From assembly GCF_004634245.1 (NCBI RefSeq), contig NZ_SJTF01000014.1:98520-162519 (forward strand): a DNA stretch of 64,000 nucleotides, in the 5' to 3' direction. The stretch comes from Flavobacterium foetidum. Its GTDB lineage: Bacteria; Bacteroidota; Bacteroidia; Flavobacteriales; Flavobacteriaceae. Below, one piece after another: positions 24,499 through 33,545 of this stretch. How positions within the stretch are numbered: the first letter of the stretch is position 1; each line of letters starts with the position of its first letter. A program made the position numbers and the translations under genes. The notes beneath the pieces were generated by a model that ran no database searches, was not told the DNA's origin, and worked only from the letters and a program-made list of their open reading frames with translations.

Positions 24499-25968
24499 TT
24501 AACTCTTTTGTTTGTAAGCACTTATCGTACTGTACTTTTCTATTTTGTATCTTTTTTCGATTAATGAAAACACCTTGTCTTTAAAAATGAAACCCAAAAC
24601 TCCGGCTCCGGCTACAAGTCCTAGGGCTATCATCTTGTTTCCGTAATAAAATCCGAGAGCGTAAAGTCCTAAGGGAAGTAGGATTTTTGGCAGTGTCAGC
24701 AACATCGCACTCACATTAAAAGCTTTTTTGTCGCCAAAAGCACCCCCAGCTGAACTTAAATCGATTGGCGTTTTGGTAAAAGCACCACCCAAAAGAACCA
24801 TGTGCGAATTAACGCCGATATTATAAATCGCACCAACGACGATTGTCAGATATACTTCCCAGCCGAAAAAAAGGTAAAATGAGGCCAGAATTGTCGAAAC
24901 AAAAGTCGCAATTACAATAAGCCACCATTTTGATGTGATGTAACCACGGTATGGAATATTTTGTGTCATCATAAGCTGATAATATGAACTATCCCAGCTC
25001 GGTACAAATTGGCCGAAGACAAACAAAAATCCTCCCGAAACGAATATTCCAGCAAAAATATGCATCACCGGCTTATCATAAGCTTCTATTCCTCCGGAGA
25101 AAAAAAGCAAACCGTAAAACAAAAAGATAAAACTCAAGAAAAGTGTGGTTTTAGATCTTTTATTTCTTTTGATCAATCTGATGTCGTTTTTAAGAAATGT
25201 ACCAACAGTACCAAACTGGTTGAGCCAAGAGAGATTTTCTGTCGAAGCAACATCTTCTTTTACAGCAAGACCTGCATCGAGATATAAATTATTCTTGAAA
25301 TATTTAAAGGTGAAAAAATATAAACCTGCTAATACCAGAATCGGTACCAAAAATAATCCGTCTATATCGTAAAGGCTTTGAAAAAAAGGACTAGTGATGG
25401 TTGTAACATCAAAAAGCTTATAATATTGTGCTCCAGCAAGCGTAAGAGTTAGCACTATGAATACAGCAAATAATTTATCTATGTTACTTAAAATAATATT
25501 CAAAAAATTATTGATGTAAATAAAAGCCATTACGCCTAGATGCCAGAAAATAATCTCAATAACATCATAGCCGTTTAAAATCAGTACGACAGAAAAAGGA
25601 ACAAAAAACAGCGCATGAACCCAATTAAAAAAAGATAAAACTGTTTTTCCTAAAGAAAAATGAACAATAGTATTTTTCTGAAAAGGCAATACTAGCAAAG
25701 GTTTGATATTTAAAACCGGAATTGCCTGCACTAACAAACGGATGACCAAATCAAACAGTAAATAATAAATTAAAAATCTGTTGATGGTCTGGAGCGGTTC
25801 TAAGTGCATTTTTTTAAGCACATAAAATGCTCCTACTCCCATACCGATAAAAAGCAATGAAAAATAAATCATTAAAAACCCAATTAAAATCTTCATTGCG
25901 ACATTGGTACCAAATGATGCAGATCGGATAAAGGCTTTCCATTCGAGATAAATAAATTTTGAAATCAT
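24499..25968 (-). CDS. DUF5687 family ABC-type membrane protein
   Basis: A 489-residue polytopic protein with about 10-12 hydrophobic helices and no recognisable nucleotide-binding motif. It opens MISKFIYLEWKAFIRSASFGTNVAMKILIGFLMIYFSLLF, the usual DUF5687 start. It is probably the permease for the ATPase encoded next (23710-24405). A -7 box precedes it. Transport substrate unknown. Confidence 0.83.
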   Translation of the reverse strand: MISKFIYLEWKAFIRSASFGTNVAMKILIGFLMIYFSLLFIGMGVGAFYVLKKMHLEPLQTINRFLIYYLLFDLVIRLLVQAIPVLNIKPLLVLPFQKNTIVHFSLGKTVLSFFNWVHALFFVPFSVVLILNGYDVIEIIFWHLGVMAFIYINNFLNIILSNIDKLFAVFIVLTLTLAGAQYYKLFDVTTITSPFFQSLYDIDGLFLVPILVLAGLYFFTFKYFKNNLYLDAGLAVKEDVASTENLSWLNQFGTVGTFLKNDIRLIKRNKRSKTTLFLSFIFLFYGLLFFSGGIEAYDKPVMHIFAGIFVSGGFLFVFGQFVPSWDSSYYQLMMTQNIPYRGYITSKWWLIVIATFVSTILASFYLFFGWEVYLTIVVGAIYNIGVNSHMVLLGGAFTKTPIDLSSAGGAFGDKKAFNVSAMLLTLPKILLPLGLYALGFYYGNKMIALGLVAGAGVLGFIFKDKVFSLIEKRYKIEKYSTISAYKQKS

Positions 25969-25999
25969 GGTTATTTGATTTTGTTTTTCAGTAAGAGAC

Positions 26000-26007
26000 C
26001 AAATGTA
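26000..26007 (-). promoter_or_regulatory. -7 element for the DUF5687/ABC operon
   Basis: Minus strand TACATTTG matches TANNTTTG, about 32 bases before the start codon at 25968. Confidence 0.5.
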
Positions 26008-26070
26008 AGAAAACGTTACAAAAAAAGTTAAAAAAAATAATTTCGTGCCTGTCGTTTAATAGTGGTTTGC

Positions 26071-26078
26071 TACTTTTG
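26071..26078 (+). promoter_or_regulatory. -7 element for the PaaE-like gene
   Basis: TACTTTTG matches TANNTTTG, 15 bases before the ATG at 26094. Confidence 0.5.
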
Positions 26079-26093
26079 CAGAAAAATTAGATC

Positions 26094-27146
26094 ATGCCTT
26101 CATTCTTAAAACTTATAATTAAAGAGGTTAAACGCGAAACCGCCGATGCTGTTTCGGTTCTTTTTAATGTTCCCGAAGAACTAAAACCCGACTATAAATT
26201 TGTAGCAGGACAATACATAAATTTAAAATTAACACTTGATAATCAAGAACTTCGTCGTGCATACTCTATTTGTTCTGCACCAGACAGCGGCGAATTGAGA
26301 ATTGCGGTAAAAGCGATAAAAGATGGTTTGTTTTCGCAGTTTGCCAATACAAAACTAAAAGCAGGAGATGTCTTGGAAGTTGGCCAGCCAGAAGGAAAGT
26401 TTACTTTTGAACCAGATGCCGAAAGACAAAAAAACTATGCTGCTTTTGTTGCAGGAAGTGGTATTACTCCCGTTCTTTCTATTTTAAAATCTGTTCTAAA
26501 AAATGAGCCAAAAAGCTCGTTTGTATTGGTTTACGGAAACAGAACTCCAGAACAAACTATTTTTCATCAGGAACTGCATGACCTGCAATTGCAATATGTA
26601 GGAAGGCTTTTTGTACATTACATCTACAGCCAAGCAAAAGTGGAAAATGCATTGTTTGGAAGAATCGAAAAATCTACGGTTAATTTCGTTTTGAACAACA
26701 AATATAAAGAACTTGAATTTGATAAGTTCTACTTGTGCGGACCAGAAGAAATGATCAATACGGTTTCGAATGTTCTAAAAGAGAAAAACGTAAAAGAATC
26801 TGCTATCAAGTTTGAACTTTTTACATCTTCTTCTCAGGAAAATGAAATTAAAGGTTCACAGGAAGGACACACAAAAATTACGGTTTTAGTTGACGACGAA
26901 GAAACTACGTTTGAAATGTCTAAAAAACAAACCATTCTTGACGCGGCTCTAAAACAAGGCGTTGATGCTCCATACTCTTGTCAAGGCGGAATCTGCAGCA
27001 GCTGTTTAGGTCGTGTAACCACTGGAAGCGCAGAAATGACCAAAAATTCTATTTTGACAGATAAAGAAATTGCCGAAGGTTTAATTTTAACTTGTCAAGC
27101 ACATCCAACATCAGATACGATTTATGTAGATTATGATGATGTATAG
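26094..27146 (+). CDS. PaaE-like ferredoxin/flavodoxin-type reductase
   Basis: A 350-residue flavoprotein with an FAD-binding barrel (about 1-105; FAD motif RRAYSICSAP), an NAD(P)-binding domain (about 110-240; GSGITPVLSIL and YLCGPEEMI) and a C-terminal plant-type [2Fe-2S] domain (about 258-350) with CQGGICSSC and a final cysteine in LTCQAHP. This is the PaaE arrangement: electrons pass NAD(P)H to FAD to 2Fe-2S to an oxygenase. No paaABCD genes are near, so the partner is elsewhere or different. It ends in a 14-bp terminator stem. Confidence 0.9.
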   Translation: MPSFLKLIIKEVKRETADAVSVLFNVPEELKPDYKFVAGQYINLKLTLDNQELRRAYSICSAPDSGELRIAVKAIKDGLFSQFANTKLKAGDVLEVGQPEGKFTFEPDAERQKNYAAFVAGSGITPVLSILKSVLKNEPKSSFVLVYGNRTPEQTIFHQELHDLQLQYVGRLFVHYIYSQAKVENALFGRIEKSTVNFVLNNKYKELEFDKFYLCGPEEMINTVSNVLKEKNVKESAIKFELFTSSSQENEIKGSQEGHTKITVLVDDEETTFEMSKKQTILDAALKQGVDAPYSCQGGICSSCLGRVTTGSAEMTKNSILTDKEIAEGLILTCQAHPTSDTIYVDYDDV

Positions 27147-27176
27147 TCTACTAAAATTCCAATAAAACTGAATTCC

Positions 27177-27217
27177 AAATTCCAAATTCCAACTTTAACA
27201 ATCGGAATTTGGAATTT
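27177..27217 (+). terminator. Terminator after the PaaE-like gene
   Basis: Perfect 14-bp stem AAATTCCAAATTCC (27177-27190) with GGAATTTGGAATTT (27204-27217), followed by T's. The same TTGGAATTTGGAATTT word recurs near 55671. Confidence 0.78.
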
Positions 27218-27288
27218 TTTATTTGATTAGTTTTATATTTAAAACTTGGTAAAATTGGTATTTGGAATTTTAATATTGGAATTTATAA

Positions 27289-27597
27289 ATGAAATCAATT
27301 CGAGAAATATTTAGAAATAATCAATCGCTTTTGGATGAACCAGAAGTTGTTAAGCTTGTAGATTATTGTTCAGAATTAGAAGATGAAATTGTAGAACTCA
27401 AATTTCAAAAAACTGATAATAAAGAACTTGCCTTGATTGACATGATTAAAGAAGTACTTAAGGGTTGCGACGCTTTGGAAAAGGAACAAATGGAGCACGA
27501 AAGATATGGTTATGATGCGCCCGATTATAAAGAAACAATTGCAAACTTAAAAAGTTATATTTACCGCCGTTGTCGTGATGAGAAAATCTGGCTCTAA
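27289..27597 (+). CDS. Small conserved-looking hypothetical protein
   Basis: A 102-residue, Glu/Lys-rich, largely helical protein (KSIREIFRNNQSLLDEPEVVKLVDYCSELEDEIVELKF ... RRCRDEKIWL). No membrane segment, signal or domain is recognised. The good codon usage, ATG start and isolated position suggest a real gene. Function unknown. Confidence 0.68.
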   Translation: MKSIREIFRNNQSLLDEPEVVKLVDYCSELEDEIVELKFQKTDNKELALIDMIKEVLKGCDALEKEQMEHERYGYDAPDYKETIANLKSYIYRRCRDEKIWL

Positions 27598-27736
27598 TTG
27601 CAATAAAAACATATTTAAGATTAAATATTGCCGATTTTTCATTAAATTAGAGGTGTAATTATGGTAATCTCAATATCAGTAGTTTGAGAATCTCTAGAGC
27701 TAAATAAATTTGTCAAACATTTAAATATTAAATATC

Positions 27737-28171
27737 ATGACAGCTCACATACAACACTTTCATCTATACCTATTTATTATGCTGGTTGTAACTGCTTCGC
27801 TATGCGTTCTGGCAGTTATTCTAAAAATGAAAAACAGAAAAGGTCCCAAGTTGCTTGAAAAAGAAAAATACAATTCAACTTTGACCGAAAAAATGGTAGA
27901 AGTAAAAAAGACCGATTCGAATATTTTTAATATCTGGCCTTATGTAAGCAGACTAAAATCGGCTAAAGTTTTATCTAAAAAAATTAAAGATCACGACTTA
28001 ATTTATAAAGTTTACAGAGATCCGTCTGAAAAGTTCGAGCATATTCTATTGTCGACCGAAGACAAAAATAATTTTGTCTCTATTATAGTAAACAAAAAAA
28101 GAAAAAAAACAATAGGATATTCTTTCTTAGATTCTAATGAACAATACGATTTAAATAAAAATATTGCTTAA
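27737..28171 (+). CDS. Hypothetical membrane-anchored protein
   Basis: A 144-residue protein with one N-terminal membrane helix (about residues 9-29, HLYLFIMLVVTASLCVLAVIL) followed by a basic, charged soluble tail (KMKNRKGPKLLEKEKY ... KFEHILLSTEDKNNFVSIIVNKKRKK). No family is recognised. It precedes a REPIN-like repeat. Confidence 0.6.
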   Translation: MTAHIQHFHLYLFIMLVVTASLCVLAVILKMKNRKGPKLLEKEKYNSTLTEKMVEVKKTDSNIFNIWPYVSRLKSAKVLSKKIKDHDLIYKVYRDPSEKFEHILLSTEDKNNFVSIIVNKKRKKTIGYSFLDSNEQYDLNKNIA

Positions 28172-28191
28172 AACTTATTTTATCGGCAAAG

Positions 28192-28335
28192 ACCCCAACG
28201 GGGTAAAATATTTATAGAATTTCAATAAGACAAATGAAAAAAGCTCCAGCGGAGCGACATGTTTGTTAATATGTCGCTCCGCTGGAGCTTTAAATTGTAA
28301 CCATTTATCCTTTGCTATAAATATTTCGCTTCTCC
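28192..28335. repeat. REPIN-like nested palindromic element
   Basis: Outer arms AAATATTTATAG (28206-28217) and CTATAAATATTT (28315-28326) enclose a perfect inner inverted repeat of 21 bases (28240-28260 and 28271-28291, loop 10 bases). Each inner arm folds on its own as GCTCC-AGC-GGAGC. An ACCCC-AAC-GGGGT hairpin (28192-28204) flanks the left side. Two inverted small hairpins in one unit is the REPIN arrangement. A RAYT gene is present at 48228-48836, but its REP motif is different. Confidence 0.82.
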
Positions 28336-28382
28336 AAAGCTTGAAAAAAAACTGTGCTTTTAGCTTATATTTTTTTAATCTT

Positions 28383-29435
28383 TTATGAAAGATGCTCTAC
28401 AACCTTGTCAACAACCTGCTGTGGCAAAATTGTCCTCATTGCATCCTCATAACCTTCAACAATTTTATTTCCGTAAACAGAAGTTGGCAGTTTTGGATAT
28501 TGATTTCGATTAGAAGTTAAAGCGTTTTCTAAGCTTTGGTTGAAAGGCAAAAATCCAGCATAAGGATGTGTTGCGCCCCAGAGCGTTACCACTTTTACGC
28601 CAAGCATCGCGGCGATATGAGCGTTTCCAGAATCCATAGAAAGCATGACATCTAGATTGCTGATCAATTGCAATTCCTGTTGAAACTTGATTTTGCCTGC
28701 CATATTGATTACATTTTCAAAAGGCTGTGCAAGTGAATCCAAAATTTCAATTTCTTTTTTTCCTCCTCCAAAAAGTAGAATTTTATACATCGGATTTTCA
28801 GCCAATTTTGCAATCACTTCTTGCATTAAATCCAAAGGATAAACTTTAGAGTTGTATTGCGCAAAAGGTGCAATTCCGATTAGTTTTGTGTTTTGATTTC
28901 CGATAATCTCCAGAATATCAGAACCTAAAACTGCCTTTTCAGGAAACTCCGGATTCGATAATTCCAGCGGAAAACCAAGTTCAGAAAATACATTCACGTG
29001 TCTTTCGAACATCGTTGGCAATTGCTTGAAAATCTTATTTTCTGGTCTGGTCAATTCTTTTTTTCCTTCGCGTCCTTTGTCAACAGTTGCTCTTTTTTTG
29101 CCGCTTAAAGCGAAAAGTAAACTCACAACCTTAGATCTTAAAACGTTATGAAGATCTGCAAAAGCATCGATTTTCAGTTTTTTCAAATCGCTGTATAATC
29201 GTAAAAGTCCGATAAAACCTTTGTGTCTTTCCTTTTCATCAAAAGCGAAAAACTCGAGATTCGGAATTCCGTCAAAAAATGGTTTGAAAAAAGGACGGGA
29301 AATAACGGTCATTTTTACCGTTGGATACTGTTTTACAAAAGTGCGCAAAACAGGAACCGTCATGGCGACATCTCCCATTGCGGATAGTCTCATGACGGCT
29401 ATATGTTTGATTTTGTTGTTGGACAACTCTGCCAA
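28383..29435 (-). CDS. Glycosyltransferase family 9 (heptosyltransferase-like)
   Basis: A 350-residue ADP-heptose:LPS heptosyltransferase-type protein with two Rossmann domains. Marks are IKHIAVMRLSAMGDVAMTVPVLRTF at the start, FADLHNVLRSKVV, IGIAPFAQYNSKVYPLDLMQEVI and the late MLSMDSGNAHIAAMLGVKVVTLWGATHPYAGF. It should add sugar to the lipid A core or a related glycolipid. It starts 1 base after the DUF4254 stop, so they form an operon. Confidence 0.9.
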   Translation of the reverse strand: MAELSNNKIKHIAVMRLSAMGDVAMTVPVLRTFVKQYPTVKMTVISRPFFKPFFDGIPNLEFFAFDEKERHKGFIGLLRLYSDLKKLKIDAFADLHNVLRSKVVSLLFALSGKKRATVDKGREGKKELTRPENKIFKQLPTMFERHVNVFSELGFPLELSNPEFPEKAVLGSDILEIIGNQNTKLIGIAPFAQYNSKVYPLDLMQEVIAKLAENPMYKILLFGGGKKEIEILDSLAQPFENVINMAGKIKFQQELQLISNLDVMLSMDSGNAHIAAMLGVKVVTLWGATHPYAGFLPFNQSLENALTSNRNQYPKLPTSVYGNKIVEGYEDAMRTILPQQVVDKVVEHLS

Positions 29436-29436
29436 A

Positions 29437-30042
29437 TTATTTCTTATTTTGATATAACACTGGGTTCAATTCATCGTCGTTGTACATTTTCATTTGCTTG
29501 TACACTTTCATGAATTTATCGCCATTTTCTATATCTGTCAATAATTCTTCAATTGCTGTAGATAAATCTGTTCTTTGTTCTAAAAGTACATTTAATTTTT
29601 CTTGACATTTATCTCTGTGTTCTTGAGAAGCTTCTGCACGATTAGCTTCTTCATGCATATGATAAATTTTTAAAGCCAAAATAGACAATCTGTCAAATGC
29701 CCAAGCTGGACTTTCAGAATTGATTTTTGCCCCGTCTTTTGCTTTTACATCACTGTATTTCTGCAAAAAATAACTGTCAATATATTCCACCATGTCTGTA
29801 CGTTCCTGATTTGAAGCATCAATTCTTCTTTTTAAAGTAAGTGCTGCAACTGGATCAATCTGCGGATCACGGATGATATCTTCAAAATGCCATTGCACCG
29901 TATCAATCCAATTTTTTAGATATAATAAATGCTCAAATTTATCTTTTGGATATGGATTATTGATAGGCTGGTCAACATTATCAAACTGATGATAATCTTT
30001 AATACTTTGTTCGAAAACAGAATATGCTAATTTTGAAAACAT
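29437..30042 (-). CDS. DUF4254 family protein
   Basis: A 201-residue, mostly helical soluble protein with LIAQ-free, Asp/Glu-rich helices (LYLKNWIDTVQWHFEDIIRDPQIDPVAALTLKRRIDASNQERTDMVEYID; ESPAWAFDRLSILALKIYHMHEEANR). This is the DUF4254 pattern, repeatedly found next to GT9 heptosyltransferase genes in Bacteroidetes, as here (1-base gap). Function unknown. Confidence 0.87.
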   Translation of the reverse strand: MFSKLAYSVFEQSIKDYHQFDNVDQPINNPYPKDKFEHLLYLKNWIDTVQWHFEDIIRDPQIDPVAALTLKRRIDASNQERTDMVEYIDSYFLQKYSDVKAKDGAKINSESPAWAFDRLSILALKIYHMHEEANRAEASQEHRDKCQEKLNVLLEQRTDLSTAIEELLTDIENGDKFMKVYKQMKMYNDDELNPVLYQNKK

Positions 30043-30063
30043 GTTTTTATTTTTTTAGATATA

Positions 30064-30071
30064 CAAAGATA
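30064..30071 (-). promoter_or_regulatory. -7 element for DUF4254-GT9
   Basis: Minus strand TATCTTTG matches TANNTTTG, 22 bases before the start codon at 30042. Confidence 0.5.
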
Positions 30072-30152
30072 CTTTTTATACTTTTATGCTGCGAAGAAAA
30101 GAAATAATTTTTCGTTTCATAATTATATTCGTAAATAAATTAAAATTTCATC

Positions 30153-30806
30153 ATGAAAATTCATTATATATCTGAAAACAATAGCGTTTTAAATCATTTC
30201 TTAGGACAAATTAGAAATGTAAACGTACAGAACGACAGCATGCGTTTTCGTAGAAATATTGAACGTATTGGCGAAATTATGGCTTATGAATTAAGCAAAA
30301 TATTGCCTTACAAAAATGTTGAAATCGAGACTCCTCTGGGAATCAAAAAAACAACCGAAATAGATACAGATTTGGTTCTATGTCCGATTCTGAGAGCAGG
30401 ACTGCCACTTCATAATGGATTTTTAAATTACTTTGATCATGCCGAAAACAGTTTTGTTTCGGCTTGCAGACATCATCCAAAAGGTGATGATGATTTTGAA
30501 ATTCTGGTTGAATATCAGGCTATTTCAAATCTAAACAATAAAACAGTTCTTCTTCTTGATCCTATGTTGGCAACTGGTCAGTCTATAGTGGCGGTCCATC
30601 AAAAATTAATTGAAAATGCGAATCCTACAGAATTTCATATCGTGGTGGTTATTGCAGCGCCAGAGGGAATTGCTCATTTAGAAAACAACCTTCCTGAAAA
30701 CTGTCATCTTTGGGTTGCCTCTTTAGACGAAAAACTGAATGAGAAAAACTACATTGTTCCTGGTCTTGGAGATGCAGGCGATCTTGCTTACGGAAGCAAA
30801 TTATAA
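30153..30806 (+). CDS. upp: Uracil phosphoribosyltransferase
   Basis: A 217-residue salvage enzyme making UMP from uracil and PRPP. The PRPP loop is VLLLDPMLATGQSIV (13-residue PRTase motif), with LVLCPILRAGLPLHNGF upstream and the uracil-binding IVPGLGDAGDLAYG at the C-terminus. It is convergent with the DUF6427 gene and overlaps it by 6 bases. Confidence 0.95.
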   Translation: MKIHYISENNSVLNHFLGQIRNVNVQNDSMRFRRNIERIGEIMAYELSKILPYKNVEIETPLGIKKTTEIDTDLVLCPILRAGLPLHNGFLNYFDHAENSFVSACRHHPKGDDDFEILVEYQAISNLNNKTVLLLDPMLATGQSIVAVHQKLIENANPTEFHIVVVIAAPEGIAHLENNLPENCHLWVASLDEKLNEKNYIVPGLGDAGDLAYGSKL

Positions 30807-31730
30807 TTGCGAGAAAAATGTAAATAAACTGCAGGCAATCAGCACATAAAATGCAATTTCGTTATTGAGTTTTTGTTGCATGTATTCTACGTGGCTTGTT
30901 GCCATAATCGTTAAAGGCGCAATACTAAACAATAATAAATCATTGCTTTTGTTTGGTGAAATAATATATACGAAAGTTGCTATAAAAAAATATGCCACGA
31001 CCTTCTTGTATGAAGAATGTACAATTTGTGGTCTATTTGTTAATGTCATCAACATTGACGTCACAAAAAACAAAGCCACAGCCGTATAAATTGAAAGTGC
31101 TCCGTTTTCGTAATTGTTTTTGAAATAATCAATTCTAAAGTCTATTTGCGCTCTTTCTTGAAAAAATGCTACAGCATCAATATTAAAAATTAAAGAGGTC
31201 ATGTAAAATAATATTGCTACAGCCAACAATGCTATAAAAGGCAGAACCCAATTTCTATAATCTCTGGAAACGTGAAAAATAATAGAAATATAAACCAACA
31301 CCAAGAAGAGAATGCTCCAAAATTGAAATAAAGAAGCTACAAAAATCCAAAAGGAGGCATCAAATATTTTTTCTTTTGAAGCTTTTAGCGATTGAAGCGA
31401 AATTAGTCTTCGAAGCGCCAACAAAACAAAAAAGTTTGCATAGATAACATTTGAATTATTGAATAGGGTTGGGAAAAACAAAAGAAACAATAAGTAAAAA
31501 AATATCGCGTAACCATTGTCTTTACTAAGACCATTCTTTTTTACGATGAAATTAATCATAAAAAATGATGCCAAAATAAAGCACAGCAAACTCACTTTTT
31601 GGAAAGCCAAAAAATAAGAAGAAACCCAGGACGGGTCTTTAATTTGGAACATAAAAAAGAAAACCAGTATTAAAATTACAACCAATGAATAATTTAATGG
31701 TGTAGATTTTTTAAAAACACTTGTTATCAT
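30801..31730 (-). CDS. DUF6427 family membrane protein
   Basis: A 309-residue polytopic protein with about nine helices, starting MITSVFKKSTPLNYSLVVILILVFFFMF. I recognise the upp-DUF6427-DUF6341-purD order as a common flavobacterial block; the family name is from memory. Its stop codon overlaps upp by 6 bases in convergent orientation. No function is known. Confidence 0.75.
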   Translation of the reverse strand: MITSVFKKSTPLNYSLVVILILVFFFMFQIKDPSWVSSYFLAFQKVSLLCFILASFFMINFIVKKNGLSKDNGYAIFFYLLFLLFFPTLFNNSNVIYANFFVLLALRRLISLQSLKASKEKIFDASFWIFVASLFQFWSILFLVLVYISIIFHVSRDYRNWVLPFIALLAVAILFYMTSLIFNIDAVAFFQERAQIDFRIDYFKNNYENGALSIYTAVALFFVTSMLMTLTNRPQIVHSSYKKVVAYFFIATFVYIISPNKSNDLLLFSIAPLTIMATSHVEYMQQKLNNEIAFYVLIACSLFTFFSQL

Positions 31731-31742
31731 AAGGATATTTTA

Positions 31743-31750
31743 TACTTTTG
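31743..31750 (+). promoter_or_regulatory. Possible -7 element for the small DUF6341-like gene
   Basis: TACTTTTG matches TANNTTTG but is 123 bases before the ATG at 31873, so the assignment is tentative. Confidence 0.3.
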
Positions 31751-31872
31751 TGATTGTAAAGATACTACTTGTTTAAAATGAAAAACCGAACAAGTCGAAA
31801 AAAGATTCTATTAATCGAATTTTATCTTCAAAGCATTATACAACAATAAATAACATATAATTTTAAAGAATT

Positions 31873-32103
31873 ATGACAGCTTTTTTCGAAGGAATTCAAT
31901 ACTTATTCGTTAACATCTTGTTTGCTCCTCTTGACTTTTTACGTCGTTTGGAATTAATTACATGGTTTGGTGCAAACACTATTAACTGGATTTTCATGAT
32001 CATCTGCTCTGCAGCAATCGTATATTGGATCAAACAATTGCGCATTTTTGATGATGCTGGAACAGAAAACCAAGATACAACAGCTCACTCATTTTTAAAA
32101 TAA
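31873..32103 (+). CDS. Small membrane protein, DUF6341-like
   Basis: A 76-residue protein with two hydrophobic segments (FEGIQYLFVNILFAPLDFL and WFGANTINWIFMIICSAAIVYWI) and a polar tail. The sequence and position between DUF6427 and purD fit the flavobacterial DUF6341 family, recalled from memory. Function unknown; the helices suggest an inner-membrane location. Confidence 0.72.
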   Translation: MTAFFEGIQYLFVNILFAPLDFLRRLELITWFGANTINWIFMIICSAAIVYWIKQLRIFDDAGTENQDTTAHSFLK

Positions 32104-32111
32104 AAACCAAA

Positions 32112-32132
32112 CCCTTAATATTTTATTAAGGG
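32112..32132. terminator. Weak bidirectional terminator
   Basis: Stem CCCTTAAT / ATTAAGGG (5-base loop) between two convergent genes. Short and AT-rich, with a T-rich tail on the plus strand about 15 bases later. Confidence 0.5.
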
Positions 32133-32147
32133 CTGGTCAATTATTTT

Positions 32148-33422
32148 TTAAATAAGATCAAAACCTATATCTTTTCTAAAATACATCTTATCAAAACTTA
32201 GTTTATCTATGTTTTGATAAGATTTTTTTACGGCCTCTTGGAAATTATCTCCGTAAGAAGTTATAGCAATTACACGTCCTCCATTAGTAACGACATTTTC
32301 GCCATCTAATTTTGTTCCTGCGTGAAAAACTATAGAATCTTCAATATTTTCTAAACCAGAAATTACTTTTCCTTTTTCGAAATCTTCAGGATATCCGCCA
32401 GAAACTACCATTACGGTTGTTGCGCTTCTTGGATCAACTTCTAAGTTAAAATCGCCTAATTTCTGATCTGCAACAGACAAGAACAATTCAACCAAATCAG
32501 ATTTTAATCTCGGAACTACAACTTCAGTTTCAGGATCTCCCATTCTTACATTGTATTCAATAACAATTGGTTCTCCTTTTACATTGATTAAACCAATAAA
32601 TACGAATCCTTTGTATTCAATTCCATCTTTTTGGAAACCGTCGATTGTTGGTTTTACGATACGCATTTCAATTTTTTCCATCAAAACAGCATCTACATAA
32701 GGAACTGGAGAAATCGCTCCCATTCCGCCTGTGTTTAAACCTGTATCTCCTTCTCCAATTCGCTTGTAATCTTTTGCCGTTGGAAGGATTTTATAACTTT
32801 TTCCATCTGTTAAAACAAAACAGCTCAATTCGATTCCGTCCAAAAATTCTTCGATAACTACTTTTGCACTTGCTGTTCCGAATTTAGCGTGAACAAGCAT
32901 ATTACGTAATTCTGTTTTTGCTTCTTCAAGATTCTGAATAATCAGAACTCCTTTTCCGGCTGCCAATCCGTCTGCTTTTAAAACATAAGGAGGTTGTAAT
33001 GTTTCTAGAAATTTACATCCTTCTTCGACTGTTTCGGCAGTAAAACTGTCATAAGCAGCAGTTGGAATGTTGTGTTTCATCAAGAATTCTTTTGCAAATT
33101 CTTTACTTCCTTCTAATTGTGCCCCAAGTTTTGATGGTCCAATAACCGGAATATGTTTTAAACTTTCGTCGTTTTTAAAATAATCGTAAATACCTTTTAC
33201 CAATGGATCTTCAGGTCCTACGACTACTAAACTTATATTTTCTTTAAGTACTAAAGCTTTTACAGCTTCGAAATCTGTCGCAGAGATTGCCACGTTTTCA
33301 GCAATTGCAGCAGTTCCTGCATTTCCAGGTACTACAAAAAGTTTTTCGCAAAGCGGACTCTGAGTCATTTTCCACGCAAAAGCATGCTCTCTTCCGCCTG
33401 ATCCCAATAGTAAAATTGTCAT
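32148..33422 (-). CDS. purD: Phosphoribosylamine-glycine ligase
   Basis: A 424-residue ATP-grasp enzyme of purine synthesis (GAR synthetase). N-terminal MTILLLGSGGREHAFAWKM, the PGNAGTAAIAEN loop, LKADGLAAGKGVLI in the ATP-grasp, LDGIELSCFVLTDGKSY, the NTGGMGAISPVP motif, and IEYNVRMGDPETEVV are all family hallmarks. Length is normal. A -7 box lies 26 bases upstream and it is divergent from the toxin-antitoxin operon. Confidence 0.97.
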   Translation of the reverse strand: MTILLLGSGGREHAFAWKMTQSPLCEKLFVVPGNAGTAAIAENVAISATDFEAVKALVLKENISLVVVGPEDPLVKGIYDYFKNDESLKHIPVIGPSKLGAQLEGSKEFAKEFLMKHNIPTAAYDSFTAETVEEGCKFLETLQPPYVLKADGLAAGKGVLIIQNLEEAKTELRNMLVHAKFGTASAKVVIEEFLDGIELSCFVLTDGKSYKILPTAKDYKRIGEGDTGLNTGGMGAISPVPYVDAVLMEKIEMRIVKPTIDGFQKDGIEYKGFVFIGLINVKGEPIVIEYNVRMGDPETEVVVPRLKSDLVELFLSVADQKLGDFNLEVDPRSATTVMVVSGGYPEDFEKGKVISGLENIEDSIVFHAGTKLDGENVVTNGGRVIAITSYGDNFQEAVKKSYQNIDKLSFDKMYFRKDIGFDLI

Positions 33423-33447
33423 GGTGTTGTTGTATTTAGTTGTGGTG

Positions 33448-33455
33448 CAAAAATA
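33448..33455 (-). promoter_or_regulatory. -7 element for purD
   Basis: Minus strand TATTTTTG matches TANNTTTG, 26 bases before the purD start at 33422. Confidence 0.5.
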
Positions 33456-33489
33456 GTGGGTTTAAACGGTATATAATAATTTTTTTAGT

Positions 33490-33497
33490 TACTTTTG
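33490..33497 (+). promoter_or_regulatory. -7 element for the PIN/HigA-type operon
   Basis: TACTTTTG matches TANNTTTG, 49 bases before the ATG at 33546 and divergent from purD. Confidence 0.45.
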
Positions 33498-33545
33498 ATA
33501 ATTAACTAATTTGTAATTTTAGTTGATTCAAAAAATGTAATAGTC

